This document shows, in pieces, positions 1 to 9,030 of a stretch of DNA of 64,000 bases (the stretch's first letter is position 1; every line of letters begins with the position of its first letter). The notes below the pieces were generated by a model. The model was given only the letters and a program-made list of their open reading frames with translations, was not told the origin of the DNA and made no database searches. The DNA is taken from assembly GCF_015291645.1 (NCBI RefSeq), contig NZ_CP030055.1, forward strand, positions 248,001 to 312,000, given 5' to 3'. Source of the DNA: Bradyrhizobium sp. CCBAU 53340 (GTDB lineage: Bacteria; Pseudomonadota; Alphaproteobacteria; Rhizobiales; Xanthobacteraceae). The position numbers and the translations under genes are program-made.

Positions 1-2
1 TT

Positions 3-956
3 CGCAGCCCGAAAGAGGGCGAGCGCTATTTCGCGCTGCTGAAGGTCAACACGCTCAATTTCGAGGACCCGGAAAAGGCCAAGCACAAGGTCAATTTCGA
101 CAACCTCACGCCGCTGTTTCCGAACCAGCGATTCCGGATGGAAATCGACGATCCGACGCGGAAAGACTTGTCTGCAAGGGTGATCGACATCGTCGCCCCG
201 ATCGGCAAGGGCCAGCGCGCCTTGATCGTCGCGCCGCCGCGCACGGGTAAGACCGTGCTGATGCAGAACATCGCGCATTCAATCACGCACAATCATCCCG
301 AATGCTATCTGATCGTGCTTCTGATCGACGAGCGTCCGGAAGAAGTCACTGATATGCAGCGCTCGGTGAAGGGCGAGGTCGTGTCCTCGACCTTTGACGA
401 GCCGGCCGTGCGTCACGTTCAGGTCGCCGAGATGGTGATCGAGAAGGCCAAGCGTCTCGTCGAGCACGGCCGCGATGTCGTCATCTTGCTCGATTCGATC
501 ACGCGCCTCGGTCGCGCCTACAACACCGTGGTGCCGTCGTCGGGCAAGGTGCTGACCGGCGGTGTCGACGCCAACGCGCTGCAGCGGCCGAAGCGCTTCT
601 TCGGTGCCGCCCGCAACATCGAGGAGGGCGGCTCGCTGACCATCATCGCGACCGCGCTGGTCGATACCGGCAGCCGCATGGACGAGGTCATCTTCGAAGA
701 GTTCAAGGGCACCGGTAACTCCGAACTGATCCTTGACCGCAAGGTCTCGGACAAGCGTACCTTCCCGGCGATCGATATCTCGCGCTCCGGCACCCGCAAG
801 GAGGAGCTCATCACCGATCCGCAGGTGCTCAAGAAGATGTACGTGCTCCGCCGCATCCTGAACCCGATGGGCACCATGGACGCGATCGACTTCCTGCTCG
901 ACAAGCTGCGCTCGACCAAGAGCAATTCGGAGTTCTTCGACTCCATGAACACCTGA
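3..956 (+). CDS. rho: Transcription termination factor Rho (3' part, start lies outside window)
   Basis: Hexameric RNA-dependent ATPase that ends transcription at Rho-dependent sites. The frame is open from the window edge, so the N-terminal RNA-binding region is missing. The visible part begins near the connector that precedes the ATPase core. Walker A is seen as [10 protein letters not shown], Walker B around [16 protein letters not shown], and the Q/R loops follow. The C-terminus ends ..FFDSMNT, as in alphaproteobacterial Rho. A strong intrinsic terminator follows the stop. The next genes, mnmE and mnmG, give the usual alphaproteobacterial order near the origin. Family assignment is certain; only the 5' end is unknown. 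Confidence 0.97.
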   Translation, partial: RSPKEGERYFALLKVNTLNFEDPEKAKHKVNFDNLTPLFPNQRFRMEIDDPTRKDLSARVIDIVAPIGKGQRALIVAPPRTGKTVLMQNIAHSITHNHPECYLIVLLIDERPEEVTDMQRSVKGEVVSSTFDEPAVRHVQVAEMVIEKAKRLVEHGRDVVILLDSITRLGRAYNTVVPSSGKVLTGGVDANALQRPKRFFGAARNIEEGGSLTIIATALVDTGSRMDEVIFEEFKGTGNSELILDRKVSDKRTFPAIDISRSGTRKEELITDPQVLKKMYVLRRILNPMGTMDAIDFLLDKLRSTKSNSEFFDSMNT

Positions 957-1271
957 GTGCAGTGCAACAAGAGATCAGAGGGCGCCTCCGGGCGCCCTTT
1001 TCATTTGCAGGCTTTGCTGCGGGGAGAGTGCAGCATGGAAGCCGGTTTTTCGAGCGACATCGATTATCCTTTAATATGTTGATATCTCGACATAATACTT
1101 GAAATCTGACGAGCCTCGTTTTTCCCGAATGGCTTGGATTGCAGCAAAAATGCTGCGGATATATTGCGGTGCAATATAGTGTTTGCTGCGGGATTCGTTG
1201 CAGCAAAATCCTGCTCCTGGCCGGCAGAAACGAGACGTTTGCCTTTTCGCAGCGAGCCGGACAAATAAGCC
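957..1271. other. Gap between rho and mnmE: terminator plus three tandem hairpins
   Basis: No convincing gene is present. After the rho terminator, three inverted repeats follow each other: GCAGCA/TGCTGC (1141-1156), ATATTGC/GCAATAT (1161-1177) and TTGCTGC/GCAGCAA (1183-1206). The first and last share the GCAGCAAAA sequence, so alternative pairings are possible. They lie 66-130 bases before the mnmE start and would be in its leader if transcription starts upstream of 1140. No family of known riboswitch was recognised. Confidence 0.5.
980..1001 (+). terminator. Intrinsic terminator of rho
   Basis: A seven-base GGGCGCC / GGCGCCC stem with a four-base loop is followed by TTTT, 24 bases after the rho stop codon. 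Confidence 0.85.
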
Positions 1272-2630
1272 ATGCATCCGCGAGACCAGACCATCTTTGC
1301 GTTGTCGTCCGGCCGGGCGCCGAGCGCCATCGCGATCGTTCGGGTCTCGGGCTCGCAGGCAGCGGCGGTTCTGACCGCGCTTGCGGGCAAGCTGCCGGCA
1401 CCGCGACAAGCCAGCCGGCGGCTGCTCCGTGACGCGACGGGCCAGCCGATCGACGATGCAGTCGTGCTCTGGTTTCCCGGCCCGACAAGCGCAACGGGCG
1501 AAGACGTTGCCGAATTTCACGTCCATGGCGGTCGCGCCGTGCTGGCCGCCCTCTTCGTCGCTATTTCTTTAATTCCGAATTCACGTGCTGCCGAACCCGG
1601 TGAGTTCACCCGGCGCGCGTTCGAGAACGGCAAGCTCGATCTCACCGAGGCCGAGGGGCTCGACGATCTCATTCACGCCGACACCGATCGCCAGCGCCGC
1701 CAGGCGCTGCGCCAGCTGCAGGGCCTGCTCGGCGATCGCGCGCGCGACTGGCGCGAACGCATCATCGAGGCGTCGGCGCTGATCGAGGCCGGAATCGATT
1801 TTTCCGATGAAGGCGATGTGCCCGCGGAATTGCGTGCGCCGGCAGTGAAAGCAATCAGATCGCTGCACGATGAAATCACAAAGGTCCTTGCGGCACAGGG
1901 ACATTCTGAACGCCTGCGCGAAGGCCTAGTGGTCGCGATCGCCGGCGAGCCGAATGTCGGCAAGTCGACGCTGATGAACCAGCTCGCGCGCCGCGAGGTC
2001 GCGATCGTCTCGCCGCACGCCGGCACGACGCGCGACGTCATCGAGGTGCAGCTCGATCTCGATGGCTATCCGGTGACAGTGATCGATACCGCCGGCATTC
2101 GCGAAACCGACGATCCGGTCGAGCAGGAAGGTGTGCGCCGGGCGAGGGCACGGGCCGAAGATGCCGACCTCGTGCTTTGGCTGGTGGACGGACACAAGGT
2201 CGTCGACCCCGTGGCAATGCGTACCCTGTGGAAGCCGCGCGACAAACTCGATCTGTCCGGGGGGTCGGTCTGGATCGTGCGCAACAAGATCGATCTGACC
2301 GAGGCCGTGGGCGATCAGCCCGGAAGCCAGTTTAGGATCTCGGCGAGCCGGGGCGATGGCATTGCGGAGCTGGTCGATGCTCTCGTGAGATTCGCAGCCG
2401 AGTTCTTCGGAAGCACTGAGGGCGCATTGGTGACGCGGGCCCGTCAGCGGGAGCTGTTGAGCCGGGCATCGGACAGCTTGCGCCGGAGTCTGGAGCTTGT
2501 AGAAGAGGGCGAAGAGCTCGCCGCCGAAGAGCTGCGCGCCGCGGCTTATGCCCTGGGCCGGTTGCTCGGCCGGGTCGACGTCGAGGACGTCCTCGGGGCC
2601 ATCTTCCAGAAATTCTGCATCGGAAAGTAG
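1272..2630 (+). CDS. mnmE: tRNA uridine-5-carboxymethylaminomethyl(34) synthesis GTPase MnmE
   Basis: With MnmG it installs the cmnm5 group on wobble uridine 34 of several tRNAs in the cytoplasm. The 452-residue product has the full family length: an N-terminal formyl-THF-binding domain starting with [20 protein letters not shown], a helical domain, an inserted GTPase domain with G1 [10 protein letters not shown]3 DTAG, G4 NKID, and the C-terminal CIGK that carries the invariant cysteine. No strong Shine-Dalgarno is visible before the ATG, but no other start fits the family N-terminus better. Its partner mnmG lies about 400 bases downstream, beyond a cluster of parS sites. Confidence 0.97.
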   Translation: MHPRDQTIFALSSGRAPSAIAIVRVSGSQAAAVLTALAGKLPAPRQASRRLLRDATGQPIDDAVVLWFPGPTSATGEDVAEFHVHGGRAVLAALFVAISLIPNSRAAEPGEFTRRAFENGKLDLTEAEGLDDLIHADTDRQRRQALRQLQGLLGDRARDWRERIIEASALIEAGIDFSDEGDVPAELRAPAVKAIRSLHDEITKVLAAQGHSERLREGLVVAIAGEPNVGKSTLMNQLARREVAIVSPHAGTTRDVIEVQLDLDGYPVTVIDTAGIRETDDPVEQEGVRRARARAEDADLVLWLVDGHKVVDPVAMRTLWKPRDKLDLSGGSVWIVRNKIDLTEAVGDQPGSQFRISASRGDGIAELVDALVRFAAEFFGSTEGALVTRARQRELLSRASDSLRRSLELVEEGEELAAEELRAAAYALGRLLGRVDVEDVLGAIFQKFCIGK

Positions 2631-2675
2631 CGCTAGTTCTTCAATGTAGAACTAGAGCTTGTTCCGTTTCTTGTG

Positions 2676-2691
2676 TTTTTCACGTGAAACA
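2676..2691. promoter_or_regulatory. parS-type site 1
   Basis: TTTTTCACGTGAAACA matches the parS consensus TGTTTCACGTGAAACA except at position 2. ParB loads here as a CTP-dependent clamp in the known system; parB lies 4 kb downstream. Confidence 0.85.
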
Positions 2692-2710
2692 CTGGAGGTG
2701 GGTTCCGCAT

Positions 2711-2726
2711 TGTTTCACGTGAAACG
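2711..2726. promoter_or_regulatory. parS-type site 2
   Basis: TGTTTCACGTGAAACG carries the complete 14-base core palindrome. Its centre is 35 bases from that of site 1. Confidence 0.92.
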
Positions 2727-2742
2727 CCCGGAACTCAGCCGC

Positions 2743-2829
2743 TGTCATTGCGAGGAGCCCTTGCGACGAAGCAATCCAGAATCCTTCCGCGGTCGCATTT
2801 CTGGATTGCTTCGCTGCGCTCGCAATGAC
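2743..2829. repeat. Dispersed palindromic repeat, family A (copy 1)
   Basis: The outer arms GTCATTGCGAG / CTCGCAATGAC enclose inner arms GAAGCAATCCAGAA / TTCTGGATTGCTTC, so the whole unit folds into one long stem. Similar units lie at 7815, 16049 and 58282. Confidence 0.85.
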
Positions 2830-2883
2830 GGTGTCCGTAGTGGCGGCGTTAATCTATCGGGCGCCTGCTCAGTCGCCAGCGAC

Positions 2884-2899
2884 CGTTTCACGTGAAACA
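2884..2899. promoter_or_regulatory. parS-type site 3
   Basis: CGTTTCACGTGAAACA has the complete 14-base core palindrome, in the mnmE-mnmG gap. Confidence 0.92.
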
Positions 2900-2912
2900 C
2901 CGGCTGCCAAAC

Positions 2913-2934
2913 CTACTGTGCATGGGGTTGTTTT
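2913..2934. repeat. 22-base intergenic repeat, copy 1
   Basis: CTACTGTGCATGGGGTTG followed by TTTT. The same 22 bases occur at 46488-46509, more than 43 kb away and in the same orientation. Confidence 0.6.
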
Positions 2935-2963
2935 GCGCAAAGCCGCCCAGCTTCAGCCCAGCC

Positions 2964-2979
2964 CGTTTCACGTGAAACA
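2964..2979. promoter_or_regulatory. parS-type site 4
   Basis: CGTTTCACGTGAAACA has the complete 14-base core, 58 bases before the mnmG start codon. Confidence 0.92.
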
Positions 2980-3036
2980 TCGGTCTTGCCCAGTTTCCAC
3001 TTCCGGCTTTCCGGCCGCTGAGCTAGAAGTCCCGCC

Positions 3037-4917
3037 ATGCGATCAGAGCGAGAGAGTTTCGACGTCATCGTTATTGGCGGCGGCCACGCCGGCTGTGAGG
3101 CCGCGGCTGCTTCTGCCCGGATGGGTGCGACGACCGCTCTGGTGACGCATCGTTTCTCCACCATCGGCGCGATGTCCTGCAATCCGGCCATTGGCGGTCT
3201 CGGCAAGGGCCATCTGGTTCGCGAAGTCGATGCCCTTGACGGTCTGATGGGCCGGGTCGGCGATGCCGGGGGCATTCAGTTTCGCGTTCTCAACCGTCGC
3301 AAGGGCCCGGCCGTCCGTGGTCCGCGGGCTCAGGCTGACCGGAAGCTGTACGCTGCCGCCATGCAGGCCGCGATCCAGCAGACCGAAGGTCTTTCCGTCA
3401 TCGAGGGCGAGGCCGCCGAGCTGATTGTGGTCGATGGACGGGTCACCGGACTGCGTCTGGCGGATGGCCAGCAGCTCCGGGCAGGGGCTGTTGTCGTCAC
3501 CACCGGCACCTTCCTGCGTGGTCTGATCCACCTCGGTGAGAAGAATTGGCCGGCTGGCCGGGTCGGCGAGGCGCCGGCGCTGGGCCTTTCGGCCTCCTTT
3601 GAGCGTGCCGGTTTCACGCTCGGACGCCTCAAGACCGGCACGCCGCCGCGTCTGGATGGTTCCACCATCGACTGGTCCGCGGTCGAAATGCAGCCCGGAG
3701 ACGAGCCGCCGGAGCCGTTCTCGGTCATGACCGAGCGGATCACGACGCCTCAAATCCAGTGCGGCATCACCCGGACCACGTCAGCCACCCATGAGGTTAT
3801 CAGGGCCAACGTCCATCGCTCCCCGATGTACTCCGGCCAGATCAAGAGCTCCGGACCGCGCTATTGCCCCTCGATCGAGGACAAGATCGTCCGCTTCGGC
3901 GATCGCGAGGGTCACCAGATCTTCCTGGAGCCGGAAGGTCTCGACGATACCACCGTCTACCCCAATGGCATCTCTACTTCGCTGCCGGAGGAGATCCAGC
4001 TCGCGATCCTCGCCAGCATCCCCGGCCTCGAGCGGGTGAAGATGGTCCGTCCGGGCTACGCCATCGAGTATGATCACATCGACCCCAGGGAGCTGGATCC
4101 GACCCTGCAGACCAAGCGGCTGCGCGGTCTGTTCCTGGCCGGACAGATCAACGGCACCACCGGCTATGAGGAGGCTGCCGGTCAGGGCATCGTCGCAGGC
4201 CTCAATGCGGCACTCTCCGCCAGCGGTGCGGCCCTGACCGTGTTCGACCGTGCTGACGGCTATCTCGGCGTGATGATCGACGACCTCGTCACCCGTGGGA
4301 TCAGCGAGCCCTATCGGATGTTCACCTCCAGGGCCGAGTACCGGCTGACCTTGCGGGCGGACAATGCTGATCAGCGGCTGACGGAGAAGGGGATCGCACT
4401 GGGCTGCGTCGGCGCTGCCCGGACCCGGCATCATCGCGCCAAGATGGATGTCCTGAACGCCGCCCGGACACTTTCGAAGTCCCTGACCATCACCCCGAAC
4501 GAGGCGATCAAGCACGGACTGTCCCTGAACCGGGATGGCCAGCGCCGGTCCGCCTTCGAGCTGATGGCTTATCCCGACATCGGCTGGAGCCAGGTCCGCG
4601 CCATCTGGCCGGAGTTGTCGGCGATCGATCCTGTGATCGCCACCCATCTCGAGATCGACGCCAAATACGACGTCTATCTCGAGCGTCAGAGTGCGGACGT
4701 CCAAGCCTTCCGCCGCGACGAGGGGATGGTGCTGTCGGACGTCGATTACGGCCTGGTCCCGGGTCTCTCGAACGAAGTCCGGGCCAAGCTGGAGAAGGCG
4801 CGGCCGTTCACGGTCGGCCAGGCCGGGCGGATCGACGGCATGACGCCGGCAGCGCTTGGCATCCTTGCGGCTTACCTGCGTCGTGAAGCACGAAAGACTT
4901 CCAAAGCAATCGCATAG
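3037..4917 (+). CDS. mnmG: tRNA uridine-5-carboxymethylaminomethyl(34) synthesis enzyme MnmG
   Basis: FAD-dependent partner of MnmE in wobble-uridine modification (older name gidA). The product is 626 residues, the usual length. The N-terminal dinucleotide-binding loop [14 protein letters not shown] lies near residue 10, the conserved [20 protein letters not shown] follows near residue 47, and [13 protein letters not shown] near residue 370 is the second FAD-contact region. The C-terminal helical tRNA-binding domain is complete. It is flanked on both sides by parS-type sites, and rsmG starts 10 bases after its stop, so the two are probably co-transcribed. Confidence 0.98.
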   Translation: MRSERESFDVIVIGGGHAGCEAAAASARMGATTALVTHRFSTIGAMSCNPAIGGLGKGHLVREVDALDGLMGRVGDAGGIQFRVLNRRKGPAVRGPRAQADRKLYAAAMQAAIQQTEGLSVIEGEAAELIVVDGRVTGLRLADGQQLRAGAVVVTTGTFLRGLIHLGEKNWPAGRVGEAPALGLSASFERAGFTLGRLKTGTPPRLDGSTIDWSAVEMQPGDEPPEPFSVMTERITTPQIQCGITRTTSATHEVIRANVHRSPMYSGQIKSSGPRYCPSIEDKIVRFGDREGHQIFLEPEGLDDTTVYPNGISTSLPEEIQLAILASIPGLERVKMVRPGYAIEYDHIDPRELDPTLQTKRLRGLFLAGQINGTTGYEEAAGQGIVAGLNAALSASGAALTVFDRADGYLGVMIDDLVTRGISEPYRMFTSRAEYRLTLRADNADQRLTEKGIALGCVGAARTRHHRAKMDVLNAARTLSKSLTITPNEAIKHGLSLNRDGQRRSAFELMAYPDIGWSQVRAIWPELSAIDPVIATHLEIDAKYDVYLERQSADVQAFRRDEGMVLSDVDYGLVPGLSNEVRAKLEKARPFTVGQAGRIDGMTPAALGILAAYLRREARKTSKAIA

Positions 4918-4918
4918 G

Positions 4919-4934
4919 CGTTTCACGTGAAACA
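4919..4934. promoter_or_regulatory. parS-type site 5, overlapping the rsmG start codon
   Basis: CGTTTCACGTGAAACA has a complete core palindrome. It begins two bases after the mnmG stop codon and contains the GTG (4927) used as the rsmG start. Confidence 0.92.
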
Positions 4935-5700
4935 GCGCGGATCCGGCGGGGACAGACCGCTCTCCAGACGGCCCGGAGCAGGTGAGGGCGCCGCGCGTCG
5001 ATCCGATCCGGCGCCGGCCCAACCGAAATTCGACAAAGCCAGCGCCAACGATCAGGCGCTCGATTCCATCATCGCTGCCGACAAGCGCGCGGCGCTGAGG
5101 CTCGCGCCCGTTTCACATGAAACGGAAGTCCGTCTCGACCGCTACATCGCACTGCTGCGGGAGTGGCAGGCCAAGACCAATCTGGTCGCGCCCTCGACCC
5201 TGCCTCACCTCTGGACCCGGCACATCGCCGACTCGCTTCAGCTGGTTGATCTCGCACCGACCGCAAGGCGCTGGGCCGATCTCGGCAGTGGCGGCGGCTT
5301 TCCCGGCGTCGTCCTCGCCTGCGCCATGGCGGGAAAGCCGGGCGCCAGTGTCCATCTGGTCGAGCGAATCGCCAAGAAGGCCGCGTTTTTGCGCGAAGCT
5401 GTTCGCGTCACCACATCTCCGGGAGTCGTACATCTCGCTGAGATCGGGGATAATGTGGATAGAATCACCGGCCCCGTCGATTGCGTCACCGCGCGTGCGC
5501 TGGCTCCGCTACATCAACTCATCGGCTTTGCGGAGCCGCTGATGCGCCAGGGCGCAAAGGCGTTGTTTCCCAAGGGTCAAGATGTAGAGGCTGAATTGAC
5601 CGAAGCCGCTAAATATTGGAATATTCAGCCACAGCTCCACCGAAGCCGGACAGGCGATGGGTGGATCGTCGAGCTGAGTTCGGTTGAGCGGCGCGGGTGA
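4927..5700 (+). CDS. rsmG: 16S rRNA (guanine(527)-N(7))-methyltransferase RsmG
   Basis: SAM-dependent methyltransferase of 16S rRNA G527 (older name gidB). The SAM-binding motif DLGSGGGFPGVVLA lies near residue 118 and the conserved ARALAPLHQL further on. The core begins only near residue 55, so the GTG start at 4927 gives about 40-50 extra Arg/Gly/Pro-rich residues compared with the usual 205-215. No other good start codon is seen in frame before the core, so either the extension is real or translation begins at an unusual codon. The start sits inside parS site 5 and a degenerate parS is coded near residue 62. Confidence 0.93.
   Translation: MKQRGSGGDRPLSRRPGAGEGAARRSDPAPAQPKFDKASANDQALDSIIAADKRAALRLAPVSHETEVRLDRYIALLREWQAKTNLVAPSTLPHLWTRHIADSLQLVDLAPTARRWADLGSGGGFPGVVLACAMAGKPGASVHLVERIAKKAAFLREAVRVTTSPGVVHLAEIGDNVDRITGPVDCVTARALAPLHQLIGFAEPLMRQGAKALFPKGQDVEAELTEAAKYWNIQPQLHRSRTGDGWIVELSSVERRG
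5109..5124. promoter_or_regulatory. Degenerate parS-type site 6 inside rsmG
   Basis: CGTTTCACATGAAACG differs from the core by one base (CACATG for CACGTG). It is read in frame as V-S-H-E-T. With the canonical core it would read V-S-R-E-T, a sequence I recall as common at this place in alphaproteobacterial RsmG. Confidence 0.65.
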
Positions 5701-5730
5701 GGCGCTCAGGGGTTGGGTTGGGGAATTTCA

Positions 5731-6585
5731 ATGACCGTGATGGACGAGCCGCAGCAAGAGCAGACCTCTGAAGTCCCGCATGGCCACCCGCGTATCCTCG
5801 CGCTGGCGAACCAGAAGGGCGGCGTGGGAAAGACAACCACAGCGATTAACCTCGGTACGGCGCTCGCCGCGATCGGCGAGCGTGTCCTGGTCGTCGATCT
5901 CGATCCGCAGGGCAATGCCTCGACCGGCCTGGGCATCGACCGGCGTAACCGTTCCTGCTCGACCTACGACGTGCTGATCGGCGAATCGAGCCTGCGCGAG
6001 GCGGTGGTCTCGACCGCGGTACCCCGGCTGCACATCGCGCCCTCGACCATGGATCTCTCCGGCCTCGAGCTCGAGCTCGGCACCACGCAAGGGCGCGCCT
6101 TCAAGCTGCGCGATGCGATCGGCGCCCTCAACAACAACGTCTCGCCGGAAGCCGACTACACCTATGTGCTGATCGATTGCCCGCCCTCGCTCAACCTGCT
6201 CACCGTGAATGCGATGGCTGCGTCGGATGCGATCCTGGTGCCGCTGCAGTGCGAGTTCTTTGCGCTCGAAGGTCTGTCGCAATTGCTGCAGACGGTGGAG
6301 CAGGTGCGCTCGACGCTCAATCCGAACCTGTCGATCCACGGCATCGTGCTGACCATGTTCGACTCGCGCAACAACCTCTCGAACCAGGTCGTCGCCGACG
6401 TCCGCCAGTTCATGGGCGAGAAGGTCTACAAGACCATGATCCCGCGCAACGTGCGCATCTCGGAAGCGCCGTCCTACGGCAAGCCGGTGCTGGTCTACGA
6501 TCTCAAATGCGTCGGCAGCGAAGCCTATTTGCGGCTCGCCACCGAAGTGATCCAGCGCGAGCGCGAGCTGCGCGTCACGCATTGA
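5731..6585 (+). CDS. parA: Chromosome-partitioning ATPase ParA
   Basis: Walker-type ATPase that moves ParB-parS complexes over the nucleoid. The 284-residue product has the deviant Walker A QKGGVGKTTTAINLG near residue 32, DLDPQGNASTGLG (A' motif) and YVLIDCPPSLNLLT (Walker B). The ATG at 5731 is chosen over an upstream TTG at 5713 because GGGG lies seven bases before it. It follows rsmG by 30 bases and precedes parB, the standard chromosomal par locus. The parS sites just upstream support a chromosomal rather than plasmid role. Confidence 0.97.
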   Translation: MTVMDEPQQEQTSEVPHGHPRILALANQKGGVGKTTTAINLGTALAAIGERVLVVDLDPQGNASTGLGIDRRNRSCSTYDVLIGESSLREAVVSTAVPRLHIAPSTMDLSGLELELGTTQGRAFKLRDAIGALNNNVSPEADYTYVLIDCPPSLNLLTVNAMAASDAILVPLQCEFFALEGLSQLLQTVEQVRSTLNPNLSIHGIVLTMFDSRNNLSNQVVADVRQFMGEKVYKTMIPRNVRISEAPSYGKPVLVYDLKCVGSEAYLRLATEVIQRERELRVTH

Positions 6586-6591
6586 CGGTGC

Positions 6592-6679
6592 CGTAGGGTG
6601 GGCAAAGGCGTCTTCGCCGTGCCCACCGTCTTCCGTGCATGAACAACTGGTGGGCACGCTTGGCTTTGCCCACCCTACG
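6592..6679. repeat. Dispersed palindromic repeat, family B, between parA and parB
   Basis: Perfect 16-base arms CGTAGGGTGGGCAAAG / CTTTGCCCACCCTACG with internal secondary repeats around GTGCCCACC. A shorter relative lies at 19793-19835. It separates parA from parB within the likely operon, where it could form a strong RNA stem. Confidence 0.8.
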
Positions 6680-6729
6680 ATTCGAAATTCAGTTCTGGAG
6701 TGCTTAGCGTGAATCCAAGGGAGCTGGCG

Positions 6730-7620
6730 ATGGCCGACGAAGCGCGTTCGCGACTGGGCCGGGGTCTTGCGAGTCTGATCGGTGACGTCGGCGGCGAGGC
6801 CCAGCACGTCGACCGTCCGCGTGCGCAGCGCAAGGTGCCGATCGAATTCATCAAGGCCAATCCGCGCAATCCGCGCCGCACGTTTTCGGATACCGAGCTC
6901 AAGGAGCTCTCCGAGTCCATCAAGCAGCACGGCGTGATCCAGCCGATCGTGGTGCGCCCGGTGAAGGGCGCGCAGGACCGCTACGAGATCATTGCCGGCG
7001 AGCGGCGCTGGCGCGCCTCGCAGATGGCGGGCTTGCATGAAGTGCCGATCGTGCCGGTCGACATCAGCGACAGCGATGCGCTGGAATTCGCGATCGTCGA
7101 GAACGTGCAGCGCGAAGACCTCAACCCGATGGAAGAGGCGCAGGGCTATCACGCGCTCGCCAACGAGTTCAAACGCAGCCAGGACGAAATTGCGAAAGTC
7201 GTCGGCAAGAGCCGCAGCCATGTCGCCAACATGATGCGGCTGACCAAGCTGCCGGCCGAAGTGCAGGCCCTCATCGCCACCGGCGAATTGACCGCCGGTC
7301 ACGCCCGCGCGCTGATCGGCGTGCCCGATCCACTTGCCGCCGCCAAGCGCATCGTCGCCGAAGGTCTCAACGTCCGTCAGACTGAGGCGCTCGCGCATGA
7401 GGAGGGCGTGCCGGAGCGCAAGCCGCAAAAGGCCCGCGCCACCGCCGGGGCTAAGGAAAAGGACCCCGATACGATCGATCTCGAGAAGCGCGTCAGTGAC
7501 GCGCTCGGTCTCAAGGTCACGGTCAATCACCGCGACCCCGGCGGCTCGGTGCAGATCAACTACCGCAACCTCGATCAGCTCGACGAGGTGATGAAGCGGC
7601 TGGCCAAGGGCGCGCTGTAG
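6730..7620 (+). CDS. parB: Chromosome-partitioning protein ParB
   Basis: Sequence-specific CTPase clamp that loads at parS and works with ParA. The product is 296 residues from the ATG at 6730, which has AAGGGAG seven bases upstream; an upstream GTG at 6700 is less likely. N-terminal LGRGLASLIGD is the ParA-contact helix. The CTP-binding region shows NPRNPRRTF and the arginine-rich GERRWRASQMA. The helix-turn-helix lies around VVGKSRSHVANMMRLTKLP and a dimerisation domain ends the protein. Six parS-type sites lie within 4.1 kb upstream. Confidence 0.97.
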   Translation: MADEARSRLGRGLASLIGDVGGEAQHVDRPRAQRKVPIEFIKANPRNPRRTFSDTELKELSESIKQHGVIQPIVVRPVKGAQDRYEIIAGERRWRASQMAGLHEVPIVPVDISDSDALEFAIVENVQREDLNPMEEAQGYHALANEFKRSQDEIAKVVGKSRSHVANMMRLTKLPAEVQALIATGELTAGHARALIGVPDPLAAAKRIVAEGLNVRQTEALAHEEGVPERKPQKARATAGAKEKDPDTIDLEKRVSDALGLKVTVNHRDPGGSVQINYRNLDQLDEVMKRLAKGAL

Positions 7621-7640
7621 ACGCATCAAGTCTTAATCAC

Positions 7641-7770
7641 CGTCACCCTGAGGCGGCCGCTTCTTCAGCGGCCCTCGAAGGGCGACGGCCCGGCTGCATC
7701 GGGGCCGTTCATCCTTCGAGGCTCCTCATGGGACGCTTTGCGTCCCATGTCTCGCACCTCAGGATGACGG
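7641..7770. repeat. Dispersed palindromic repeat, family C
   Basis: Outer arms GTCACCCTGAGG / CCTCAGGATGAC, with inner stems GGCCGCTTCTTCAGCGGCC and ATGGGACGCTTTGCGTCCCAT. It lies after parB on the plus strand and could end its transcript. Confidence 0.75.
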
Positions 7771-7814
7771 ATTGGACGTCGCGCGCCGTCATTGTGGACG
7801 CATCTGCTTCCATC

Positions 7815-7900
7815 GTCATTGCGAGCGCAGCGAAGCAATCCAGAATCTTTCCACGGAAAGACTCTGGATTGCTTCGTCGCTTGCGCTCCTCGCAATGACG
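7815..7900. repeat. Dispersed palindromic repeat, family A (copy 2)
   Basis: Same architecture as the copy at 2743: GTCATTGCGAG / CTCGCAATGAC outer arms and AAGCAATCCAGA / TCTGGATTGCTT inner arms. With the family C unit it fills the 319-base parB-holA convergent gap, which holds no gene. Confidence 0.85.
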
Positions 7901-7939
7901 GGAGAGAGCGACGTTGCAAAACCGAGAGAATGCGGGGGA

Positions 7940-8968
7940 CTATCCCCGCCGCCTCGCATTCGCGGCGATTGCCATCAGCGTGCGTTGGGCGATGGCGGCG
8001 GCCAGTGTCGATTGCTTGCGGGTGTCGAGCGCGGCGGTTGCGAGCTGCTCGATGACAGCGGCAAGCCGTGCCACGCTGAAATTGCGCAGCGCCGTTTCGA
8101 CCATGGGTTTTCGTGAAAAATGCAGGCGCGGAAAACCGCCGTCGAGCACTGCGGAGGCCGGTGTGCCGTCGGCGATGGCGAGCGCCGATTTGTGCAGCCA
8201 CGCGGCCTGGCGCTGCGCGGCGGAGATGATCACGCCGGGATAGGTGCCCGCGATCATGGCCTTGGCGAATTCAGTCTCGACGATGTCGGGCCGACCGGCG
8301 AAGGCGCCGTCGACGATCGGATCAAGCTTCAGCTCGGAGGCATCAGCAACGACGGACATCACGTCGTCCAGCGTTATCTCGCCTTTGCCGTGGGCGTAGA
8401 GCGTCAGCTTGCGCAGCTCGTTGCGCGAGGCCTGGCGGTCGCCGCCGAGGAACGACATCAGCGCGGCGCGGGCATCCTGCGCGATGCGCAGATTCGCGAT
8501 GCGGAGCTCGTCCTCCATCAGCTTCGCCAGATCGCGTTCGGTGTCGGGATAACAGCCGATCGCCACGGCGGTCTTGGCTTTCTCGCAGGCCTTGCGCAGC
8601 GGCGACTCCGGGCGTAGCTCACCGGCCTCGATCACGATGCGGCAATCCTTCACGCTCATGTCGGCCAGCGTGTCGACGCCGGCAGCGAAGCTGCGCGAGC
8701 CGGCGCGGATGCGGATGGCGCGGCGGCCGCCGAACAGCGGCACGGTCATGGCTTCATCGACCAGGCGCGACGGCTCGGCGGAGAGCTCGTCGCCGTCGAG
8801 CTTCACCAGTGAGAAGGGATCGTTGGGATCGTCGACGGCGGAGGCAATCAGCGCGTCGGCGCGCTCGCGCACGAGGCCGGCATCGGGACCATAGAGCAGG
8901 ATGATCGGACGACCCGCATCGGGCCGGGCGAGGAAGGCGTCGATCTCTTTTCCGCGCAGCGCGACCAT
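7940..8968 (-). CDS. holA: DNA polymerase III, delta subunit
   Basis: Clamp-loader delta subunit that opens the beta clamp during replication. The 342-residue product begins MVALRGKEIDAFLAR, followed by ILLYGPDAGLVRERAD, the degenerate AAA+ region typical of HolA, and has the C-terminal collar domain. The ATG at 8968 is preferred to a TTG at 8977, although its Shine-Dalgarno is weak. It is the last gene of a leuS-lptE-holA operon that is common in alphaproteobacteria, and it lies convergent to parB. Confidence 0.94.
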   Translation of the reverse strand: MVALRGKEIDAFLARPDAGRPIILLYGPDAGLVRERADALIASAVDDPNDPFSLVKLDGDELSAEPSRLVDEAMTVPLFGGRRAIRIRAGSRSFAAGVDTLADMSVKDCRIVIEAGELRPESPLRKACEKAKTAVAIGCYPDTERDLAKLMEDELRIANLRIAQDARAALMSFLGGDRQASRNELRKLTLYAHGKGEITLDDVMSVVADASELKLDPIVDGAFAGRPDIVETEFAKAMIAGTYPGVIISAAQRQAAWLHKSALAIADGTPASAVLDGGFPRLHFSRKPMVETALRNFSVARLAAVIEQLATAALDTRKQSTLAAAIAQRTLMAIAANARRRG

Positions 8969-9030
8969 CGGGCCCAAATGGATCGAGAGTCCGGGCGCGC
9001 CCGCCAGGCGCTCCGGAATGACAGATGAGG

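Larger units (their letters stand above)
2631..3036. other. mnmE-mnmG gap carrying four parS-type sites and one dispersed repeat
   Basis: About 400 bases without a gene. It holds four copies of the parS palindrome, one copy of a Bradyrhizobium-type palindromic repeat (2743-2829) and a 22-base sequence that recurs identically at 46488-46509. Open frames here have no family resemblance. Confidence 0.7.

Noticed and set aside
1062..1075. TTATCC-type DnaA box near mnmE
   Set aside because: Only six of nine bases match and there is no cluster of boxes or AT-rich unwinding region; the origin is probably outside the window.
5728..7629. A 633-codon open frame antisense to parA and parB
   Set aside because: It spans both genes and the palindromic repeat between them, with no recognisable domain.
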